DNA from: Emydura subglobosa | Lineage: Eukaryota > Chordata > Testudines > Chelidae | Assembly: GCA_007922225.1 (NCBI GenBank) | Contig: ML679963.1 | Location: 5,548,837-5,612,836, forward strand | Direction: 5' to 3' | DNA length: 64,000 bases | Shown here: one piece after another, positions 54,261 through 64,000 of the stretch | Position numbering within the stretch: the first letter of the stretch is position 1 | How the letters are laid out: every line of letters starts with the position of its first letter | Notes under the pieces: model-generated | The model's database searches: none | Seen by the model: only the letters and a program-made list of their open reading frames with translations | Told to the model about the DNA's origin: nothing | Made by a program: the position numbers and the translations under genes

Positions 54261-54718
54261 CAATCTCTTTGCATCACTGTACTGAGCAAAAGAAAAATGT
54301 ACAATTTCATTCTAAATTAGTTTTCAGCACGAATTCTTCATTTTATATTCTGGAAAAAAAATATTCCAAAAATGCCAAAATCCTAGTTCACGACATAATG
54401 GAAGAAACAAATGAGGAAGTAATCCTTATAGAGTCTAATGGCAATGTGCCTGGTCTCAAGGAGGAGAGGTTACAGTAGCACCATCCTAAATACTCCATTT
54501 AAAATAAAGTGCAAATGACCTCTACCGTCTATCTCAAACAATGGCACACTGGTGACCAGCTAGAACTAGTGATGGGGGGAGAGGATGGAAACTTAGGAAG
54601 GAGGTAGCAAAAAGATGCATCTGTTTACTAGGAAGGAGCCTTATGAATAAAGAAATTCTATCTCATTCAAAGAAAATATCTGCAGAAAGCCTACTCTCCA
54701 GGGATCAAAGCAAATATT

Positions 54719-55051
54719 TTGGATACCAATTTGGTATTTTCTGCATATGGCACATCACCGACAACTTCAAGAGCTGCATTGTCTGTCTTTCCCTTATATG
54801 AGACAAGCAGCAGCACACTGGAAGATTGGAAGACTTTAAATCATGGTAAGTTTGCAGTTTCATTTGTGGACATTAATTTAAAATCTTATTTTCACATAGC
54901 AAGATCACAAATTTTTGTGTGTAATTTAAATGAGCGTCTCTTCAGTAAGTACTGGATGAAAGGAAAGGACCCGGATAAGGTCAGGATGCCATTCGAACCA
55001 AGTGTAATCTCATTCCCAGTCACTTCAGAGATCAGTTGTGTGTGTCTGTGA
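54719..55051 (+). CDS. Unrecognised 110-codon open frame followed by AATAAA
   Basis: This plus-strand frame runs from Met to stop with ordinary composition and no low complexity. About 280 bp further on, 'ttaataaagtaaaaagtacagtag' (about 55328-55350) offers a polyadenylation signal, and the 'cagtagacctctcat' after it loosely resembles a Tigger/pogo transposon end. The stretch may be the 3' part of a decayed DNA transposon or retrocopy. No domain is recognised. Confidence 0.2.
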   Translation: MDTNLVFSAYGTSPTTSRAALSVFPLYETSSSTLEDWKTLNHGKFAVSFVDINLKSYFHIARSQIFVCNLNERLFSKYWMKGKDPDKVRMPFEPSVISFPVTSEISCVCL

Positions 55052-55727
55052 AAGAAGTTTAAATGATCGTGTTGAGCCTGCTGTTATCCACTGTACTGTT
55101 ACTGTACATTACACAGAGTTCCTGACTGCTCATAGTATAAACAAACTGCACAGTGCCCCATTAGTGGTTTTCGAGTTTATCCTAAGCGTTGCAATTTATT
55201 GCTGTTCTTTAGGTTAATGTACTATTATTCCATGTATTTATAATCTATTTCTACATTTGTTGTTAATTATGATGTAATGTTTGGATACCGAAGATCAATC
55301 AGTTCTCTATAATGCTTACACATTTATGTTAATAAAGTAAAAAGTACAGTAGACCTCTCATAGGGTTTATTCTATAACTAAAGGTCAGCATCAGATTTAA
55401 CATTCATGCCTATATTTTAAAATTCTATGTTTCTCCTTCGCACTCCCCCACCAAAAGGAAACATACATACCTTGGGTTTGTGCTAGTTCAGGTAGTTTTA
55501 AAACCAAGATTTTTTAAAAAAACATATAAGCTACACTATTAAATGCTCTTTCCTCTGGCTCTAATGCAATTTCTTCCCAGTCTAGCTGGCTTAGGTCTCT
55601 CAGTCATTTGGGGCCCAGCAGCACATGCCTTGCACATCCCAAACTCCCACTAAAATCACTGGGTGTGGGGGATGCACAAGGACCCTTCTCCCTCAACAAC
55701 AACGTATCTGTCTTTTACAGCAAAGAA

Positions 55728-55945
55728 ATGTAGCCACTCTGGGTACTGTAAAGTGGTCATCAAGGGGTTAAACAGGGTTACTCAGAGCAGTATGGAGTAC
55801 TCAGAGTACTCCACCCCTCCCTTAGTTCTTGGATTAGTTAGTGGATGTTCCTCCCCTGTCCACCCCCTTCTCCCTCTCTCCCAATTATGTGTCTGAATAA
55901 AGCTGCATGTTCGGAGCCTACAGTACAGAGGAATGTGTTTCTTGT
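55728..55945 (+). mobile_element. Possible solo LTR
   Basis: The stretch starts TGTAGCCACTCTGGG, has a polyadenylation signal in 'gtctgaataaagctgcatg' (about 55892-55905) preceded by a pyrimidine-rich run, and ends near 'gtttcttgtgca'. TG...CA ends, an AATAAAG about 45 bp from the end and the size of about 218 bp fit a short retroviral LTR. No target duplication and no primer-binding site were found, so the limits are uncertain. No viral gene adjoins it that I can recognise. Confidence 0.35.
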
Positions 55946-55961
55946 GCACTGAGCAAGCCCT

Positions 55962-56342
55962 TTACAAAAACTGCAAGTCATGGCTGAAAAGGTGATCGCA
56001 GATAGATAGATTAGATAGATATGCCCATTTGATTTCCTGTTTAAATTTATAATAGCTGCAGAACAGTTGATGAAATATGGCTATCCAATTCTCCATTGTG
56101 TCAACAAAGTACTCCACTACTCTCTCTGATTCTTGATGCAGGGCATGTACCCCTAGGAACACTTGTGCTGGTTTTACGGAATATCTAGCTTGCACACATC
56201 CTCTGGAACACTGCTGATTCAAAAACAGAATTCCCTGGTCAGACTGTTTCAGTATTTCTCTTGGAATACTGACTTGAGGCCCAGCCATTGCTCCACATCT
56301 GGTAGCAGTTGAAGCATCAGAACCTTCTAAGAGCCAAACCAA
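55962..56342 (-). CDS. Unrecognised 126-codon open frame
   Basis: This minus-strand frame is open from Met to stop, directly right of the LTR-like stretch. The predicted peptide is polar with several Cys (QQCSRGCVQARYSV) and a segment RVVEYFVDTMENWIAIFHQL that could be helical. I recognise no family. It could be a remnant of a retroelement structural protein or a chance frame; the position beside the putative LTR is the only hint. No splice sites connect it to BCAS3. Confidence 0.2.
   Translation of the reverse strand: MVWLLEGSDASTATRCGAMAGPQVSIPREILKQSDQGILFLNQQCSRGCVQARYSVKPAQVFLGVHALHQESERVVEYFVDTMENWIAIFHQLFCSYYKFKQEIKWAYLSNLSICDHLFSHDLQFL
56001..56021. repeat. (GATA)n microsatellite
   Basis: gatagatagattagatagat, five imperfect units. 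Confidence 0.8.
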
Positions 56343-56583
56343 TACTTACTCAACCCAAAAGGTGCTGTGAAGTGTCATGTAGGTGCTGCTTCTGGCTGTA
56401 ACCTCTTGGAAGGATTATATTACTGTCTGGGTTTAACTACCATCACCTCTTTTAAGAACTAGTATAACTGTACTGATGTAATGATGAAGTACACTATTCA
56501 ACTACTTGTGCTCATATTCCCTGGTCTTTAGGTTTATGAAGAATACAGAATAGACTTCTATGAACATGGAATCCTTCCCATTT

Positions 56584-56637
56584 CTTGGTCCAAGTAATTC
56601 TAAATCAAACCTTGGTCCAAGTAATTCTAAATCAAAA
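56584..56637. repeat. 27-bp tandem duplication
   Basis: Two adjacent copies of 27 bases beginning cttggtccaagtaattctaa; the second differs only in its last base. On the minus strand it makes a 9-residue repeat (FDLELLGPR) in a short open frame that is probably non-coding. Confidence 0.9.
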
Positions 56638-57901
56638 GTTGGCTCTGACATAATTATTTCTGCTCTAGTTAAATACTTGTAGTAACATCTATTCATTTAG
56701 CAATCAGTCACTTTAGGGAACAGCCAGATATCCTCTTGGTTTATACTCAAGAGCCTGCAGACTATTTTCCCAACTGAGTCAATTAAACAATGCTTTCAAA
56801 TATTCTGGTAAACTGTAGCAGCCCCTGGGAGGAAATAATCCAGTGTTTGCAAAGGAAAGGGAGTACAACAATCTGAGAAGTGGTTTCCTAACTGATATGT
56901 AATGAAAGAAAGCTTTGAATGACCATACATTATACAGCGAATCCTCTCCTTTCTATCTTCTCTCATCCTTTCTTACACTATTACACTTACATTATTTTCT
57001 CCATCCTCGCAATTTCGTCTTCTTGTAACATTTTTCATCTTTCTAGCTATTTCAGTCTCACCTTCCTTTATTCCTCTCTATTCTTATTCCCTTCTCCGGT
57101 CTCTCTAATTTCCTCTCTCTTGTACACCACTTTTATTTTTGTACTTCTCTCACATTTGTCTGTGTTTTGTGTACTATGACTGCATAACTATCCTGAAAAC
57201 TGAAACAGAAACCTTGTTTCTGTGTTCAGAAACACCATGGGGCAATATGAAGATTGTAGTATCTGGAATTGGATCACATAATATGATTTGCCAGTAGCTG
57301 TACAGAGCTCACCCTCCAAGAATGGAATGATGAGAGGGTAATGTTACATAAACTGAGTCTCTGAAAATCCAGAATGAATTATTAGATTCTGGGGCATCAT
57401 AACTGGCATGTACAAACATACCACAGAGTTTTCCTTTTTGTCTAGCAACATGCAGCCAAGGTAACTTTCTTGCAACCATTCCTTATTTATCCCCCTTATT
57501 TACCCTGCCACTATTCCTCTGAAATTTAAATCCAATCTTAATTAGACTAAATGTATAAAATGTCATAAGTCTAATAAGAAATAAAACAAAAGGGAGTCTA
57601 GCATAGCACCTGGAAAACTGCTTGTTTTCAAAACAGTTGATAAAAATGGGGCAGGTAAGAGGTAAGGCTGATTATACAAATGATCACATGGACAGACGCT
57701 GAGCTTGTTTACCACTACTCTTGGAAATGACTGAGAGCTCACATCCAGCCTAGATACTCCATGGCTTTTAAAAGTTAATGCTGTATTAACTGTGTGTACC
57801 GCACTTGCAGCTATATTAAAATCAACTTCTTTATTTAAAAATCAGTAGAAGCTATATTCAGTGTAACAGAGACTCAGTCCACCATTCAACATTGTATTTT
57901 C

Positions 57902-58145
57902 ATGGGGGTGGGCAAGGTAATATCTTTTATTGGACCAACTTCTGTTGGTGAGAGACATGCTTTTGTGCTTACACACAGCTCTTCTTCAGATCTGAAGCCC
58001 AGACCTGTCAGACCTGAAGAAGAGCTCTGGGTAAGCTCGAAAGCTTGTCTCTCTCACCAACAGAAGTTGGCCCAATAAAAGATATTACCTCACCCACCTT
58101 GTCTCTCTAACATCCTGGGACCAACACAGCTACAACAACACTGCA
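57902..58145. mobile_element. Long foldback (palindromic) MITE-like element
   Basis: The left arm (about 57902-57996) reads ggtaatatcttttattggac, then ttctgttggtgagag and gctcttcttcagatct. The right arm (about 58013-58108) is its reverse complement with a few mismatches: gacctgaagaagagctct, ctcaccaacagaagttgg, ccaataaaagatattacc. The loop is short (about 57997-58012). The right side has an extra unique tail (ccaacacagctacaacaacactgcaca). I recall this as one of the most abundant foldback repeats of turtle and crocodilian genomes. No coding sequence is present. Confidence 0.85.
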
Positions 58146-59064
58146 CACACATTATATTTTATTGACAATTACAAGAAACAAGCTATTAAGACACCTTCTG
58201 ATCTTCTTGGTGTTGACTCAGTCCTTTTACTTGTACTAATAACTTATCAGGCTGGCAATGGTAAGAAAAGTTTCTACAGGCTTTATTGAAATGTCTTCTA
58301 CCTGAAGAGTGAAGTGAAGCAATAGTAAAGCATGATCAGCTTTATCTCAATAGAAATTTAACCTGTTCTGTCTGCAATGCACTCCCTCAGTGACTGGCTT
58401 CTCCAGATGTTCTCCGTTTCAGAGACATTGGGGTAAATGCTATCCATATAGTGTCAGACAATAATGTTCACCATTGTTTGAATTACATGACCAAAGGACT
58501 TTAATGTTTGATACAGGAAGAAAGCATTGGCACAGCAGTGATGAAGACAGGGCCAACATAAAATTAGCAAACGCTGGTCTGTATTTTTTCCCAGAAAGTT
58601 AAAGGAAGACTTTGTACAGTAACAAGTGTAGATGAAAGAAAAATAAAACCATGGACACCACAAAATATTTGTATTAGATGCATAGGGTTCCGTTCTGCCA
58701 CTCTCACCATGGTTGGTACCCTATTTTGCAAATAATGCCATTGATTTCAACTCTGTGTGAGTAAGGATAGCAAATTCAAGCCCACAGCAAACAATCCTAT
58801 ATGTCTCTTTGATCTGAGCACCTAGCAAAGGAATAACAAAATGTAACTAAAGGATCACTCTTCAGAGCTCTGGATTCACAGTGTAGTTCAGAAGTGGAAC
58901 ACAGCTTTCCATTCAACTGGCAGCATTTTTATCCACTGGCAAGTTTCATCAGTGAATCAATTTTTACTATTTTAAGACTGTTCCCAGGCAAGATTATTTC
59001 CTACAAATATTGTCTTCAAAAGACTGATTCAATGTGTGTGATTACACTACTACAACTATAGCAG

Positions 59065-59080
59065 AAAAAAAAAAAAAGAG
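59065..59080. repeat. Poly(A)-rich tract
   Basis: gcagaaaaaaaaaaaaagagag. It marks no clear retroposed sequence. Confidence 0.75.
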
Positions 59081-62000
59081 AGTGATTTATATTAAATGTG
59101 GGGGCAGTTGTCTGTAAAATATTTAAATGATTGGCTGTCTGGATACAAGTGTCACTTAAGGTTAAGCATACTTTCTGAAAGCATGTTGGAGTTGCATTCT
59201 CTGTAAAAGTGCAAAGTTGCACAGGTCTCCTGGCAGCACAAGGTGGTATGTTTTTATCATTCTTTCTATTTACCTACACTGACTGAGGTCAGTTATAACA
59301 GCAGTTTGTGAGTCAGAACTAGCAAAAGTCTGACAGCCTGAAAGATTATACAGGGCCCTGGCCATCAGCCCACTAGTGCTATCACTACTCTTATTTGTTC
59401 TAGGTTGAGATAAGGCTGTTTTCAGGCCTTTCCCCCCTCCCGCCCTGAGTTTACACTTTAAGATCAAAGAGAAAGTGTAGACAACCTAACTTTCATCTAC
59501 AAACGAATAAAAATGCTCGTCTCAGAACCTACTGCATCTTGGTTTCCTACAAATCGAAATGTATGTAGGTAAGAAGTTCTATTGCGTTGTGTAGATACTG
59601 ATTCATACTGGGTAAATGAGAAGAGTTGGAGGTATGGCTAGGATTAGCATCCAAAAATTCACATCCTTAACCAAAAAGTATCCAAGCTTCTTTGATCCAG
59701 AAATCAAGTTGACTCCAGTAAGTGCAGATTTCCTGAGACCTTCAGTGCTATCTCCTCCAAGATATAAATAACCAGGGTTCACACTGAGATGGTCTGTGGT
59801 CAATAAAAATAGAGCATGTAGCCTGGACCCTGCCTAGAAATGAGGGACAGGATCAATGAGCCTCCTTGGCAACTCCGTTGAGAGAGAGAGAAGGGGATGT
59901 AATGGGCTGTGCCCTCCTCCATCATAGATGAGTCAAGTTAAAGAGCAGAAGTTCTGAAGCCCTTGGAGAGATGTCATCCCAGAGTCGATATTCTCAACTG
60001 ACTGACATTCTGATTCAAATCTCTCTAGAATATTAGAATAAGCCTTTATGCACATTACTTAAATCAGCATATGAGTCTGTTTGTCCAGGTTGTAAGCACT
60101 CTGCCCACTAGAAAGCATTTGCAAGAACAGACCCTAACCAATCAACAAAGCAGCACTAGATTTAGTGAAAACTGTTCATCTTTCTCACTATATTTGTACG
60201 AGGATGTTTTCTTGGGGATGGGGTGAACACCTTTGGCCAGCATTATGGAAAGACAAACAGATGACACTGATATGAATAGGGGTACAAAAGTAGAAAAAAA
60301 CACTGAGTAAAGAGGCATATGATGAAGTTAAACCAATTTACAATGGATAAAAACTAACCTAATTTTGACACACTGTTAATCACTGGTGTATATCAAGTTC
60401 TTGATATATATTCAGATTAGAACTTTTTATAACTATACTACAGAATGTGCCCACTGGCCCTGATTCACAGCTACTTTTAATCCAGGAAAAAAAGAAGAGT
60501 CTACTCTATAAGTGTATAAATACTATCATATTCAAGAAAGTAAGTATGCTAGCTTCTAATGTGTGTCTTAAAATATCTGCATTTGAATTACAGGCTACAC
60601 ATCAAACAGCCTAAAAAATTCTTGTAGGTTAAATGCAATTCATATGTGCAGTTAACCAAACAAAAGACTAGAGCACAGTAACACATAATGCTTTTCTCAC
60701 CATAAAACTGAAAATACTATGTTACTCACAAAGCCAGAGTTAAAACATATACATTCAAATTATGTTCATGTTTCAAATGATAGGATTGCCTTAGCAATCA
60801 CAGGCGCCGGTGTGATATTGTTGCTGGACTGTTTTAATATCTAGGGAGCTGTAAAACCTACCAACACGCCTCTTGCTGGTTAGACTTTTGTCTACTTTAC
60901 ACCCACTCCAACAGAAATACTTCCATGCTCTGAAATAAAAGTATGTTACGAACAAGGAGAATTTCCAAACACTCCATTTGTTCTGCAACATTTTAATACA
61001 GTGCCTTAGCACATATGCTAATAAAATACTCATAAGTTCGTATCCCACATGATTTACTGCTAAAATGTGTGCTGTTTGTTTTACTACACTGCACTTTAAA
61101 AATAAAATTGTTGTCAGCTGACAATATCATGCTAATTCAGAGACCACAGAACATCTCTATTCACAATAATTGGATCCACACACTTGTTTTGCAGGCTGAC
61201 TATAACATCTTTACAGTTCTTTGATGAATTTAGAACAAAAATACACATAAAGAGCTAAATACATTATAGGATGTACATTTAAATGTAAGGTATTTGCCTT
61301 TTTAATTGTTTATAGATCTAAAAGACTTCAAGTGGGATTCTTCTAACATTTTCTAAAAAATTTGTTTTATCAAACATTCTTTATAAAAATTTTTAGTTGT
61401 CTGTTGCTTAAAGTCAGCTTCATGTTTACTTTAATTTTTTAGTTATAATATAAAAAGCATGCTTTGTGCAGATGAACTAATCATGACAAAGGTACTGAAT
61501 CATAAATATGTAAGGATTGGAAGGCACCTTGAGGAGTATATATGGTGATGCTCTATATTTACCAAAATAACTAGTGATTTTGAGTGTCCTGATTTTTGTG
61601 TCCCCAACCCGTGATACCTTAAAGGAACTTAATTTTTAGAGAGCAGATGCACAGCACTAAAAATCCTTTTGTCTCAATTTGGGCACCTAAAAATTTAGAC
61701 CGCTCTATCCTTTCTTCTCACTTTCCCCCATCTCAGCAATTGCAATTTTCCAGCACAGTAGTAAAAAGAGTCTCAGCCAGTGTACAGGTGATGCACACTC
61801 TTAACACTACCTTGTTGTTTGGAATTCCATTCTCCACGAGTTTTTAATCTTCTGAGGACAGCTAGTATGGATAAAATAATTCTCAGACCTTTTCTACTGA
61901 ACATTTCAAGTATTTGAGTTAAGATTCCCAATTCAGCTAATGGCACCAAAACTTTGGATGAGTAAAACCTCCAGATCGTAACACGCCTCTATAGCTACGG

Positions 62001-62784
62001 TACCAATAAATGCTTCCAACCTCTACCAGGAGAGAAAGGAAGAGAAGAAAAAACAAGAGGGAAGCCCAGAGCCCTGGAAAAAAAAAAAGTCCAAGTAACA
62101 ATAACGGTGGTACCATTGTGATCCTAGCTTCTAGTGCAAGTGCCACAAAGGTTTGCCTGAAGCATCTCTCTGTCCCCTGAGAATAGTGCAGTGGTGCCTG
62201 CTGTGGAGGACTGAGAAGTAATGTACTGCATGTGCTAGAGTGATCCTAACGAGGAATATCATGATAAAAGTGGATGAGAAAAAAAATTAAAATGAGAAAA
62301 TTAAATAAACTTTATTAAGCTTTTATTTAAGATTTATTTTATTCTTAAATTCTCTTATCCAAATACATTCAGATACACCTATCTTTACGCAGGGCATTAT
62401 GTCAAATCTATACCACTGATTTTTTCCCCACAACTTCTCTTACATTTATTCGGCCTTTCCCACCAAAACATAGCAACCCCTGGCAATTGCTTCACAGGCA
62501 ATAAACAAATGTTTAACATACAACATGAGGAAAGGTTAAATGCAACCACTGCAATCTGGACTCTTTGGAGATGATGTCATATCTGAGTAAAACTGACGCC
62601 ACCCCATTGTAAAGAGCAAAAATGTATTATTGTCTAGGTTAAACTGGGTGCTCTCCTCTGTTCCTGTGGCTATAACGTAAAGAAGGCTCTTTTCTTGCTG
62701 AAACCAACATTAAAACTCAAAAGTGCCAACATGCACAAAATGTGTGTGTTCTAGCTGGAGATTAGTCTTTACTTAATATTTTTA

Positions 62785-64000
<1,216 letters not shown>

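Overview
The window is a slice of vertebrate nuclear DNA: AT-rich, no operons, and every dense reading frame short or broken. Seven short blocks on the minus strand translate into one recognisable protein, BCAS3 (Rudhira), with consistent phases and splice sites. The repeats point to a sauropsid, most likely a turtle, with a crocodilian as the alternative. They include short self-complementary elements built round 'cccattgacttcaatggga'-type cores, a long foldback with 'ttggaccaacttctgttggtgagag' arms, hAT-type miniature elements, MIR/CORE-SINE fragments, L2/CR1-type LINE remnants and two Jockey-group-like LINE remnants. The species call is inference from repeat style.

Layout, following transcription (right to left): the right flank (62925-64000) is intron; then exons at 62791-62924, 51803-52067, 33995-34145, 26200-26244 (a 45-nt cassette), 17824-17948, 16972-17137 and 15653-15753; the last 15.6 kb (1-15652) is the next intron. 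Together the exons hold 987 nt. They encode the end of the WD40/beta-propeller region and most of the conserved BCAS3 domain. The promoter, N-terminus, last exons and 3' end lie outside the window. All splice phases agree, and the 45-nt exon is symmetric, so it can be included or skipped without breaking the frame.

The introns make up more than 98% of the window. The left intron holds two different decayed non-LTR retrotransposons on the minus strand. One (about 5150-7700) keeps pieces of endonuclease, reverse transcriptase and a C-terminal Cys/His knuckle. The other (about 1550-2250) keeps only the C-terminal part of a related but different family. The 17.7-kb intron (34146-51802) carries an L2-like LINE remnant at 43540-45200. 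The 7.7-kb intron contains an L2-like 3' piece and a GC-rich island ending in a hairpin. The 10.7-kb intron contains the large foldback element, a possible solo LTR and two unrecognised reading frames. Simple repeats are scattered throughout.

No RNA gene, CRISPR array, bacterial element or intact second protein-coding gene was found. No new biological system is visible. The points most worth following are the cassette exon, the two Jockey-like LINE families in a vertebrate intron, and the possibility, from knowledge of this locus in other vertebrates, that these introns carry long-range enhancers of the neighbouring TBX2 gene.
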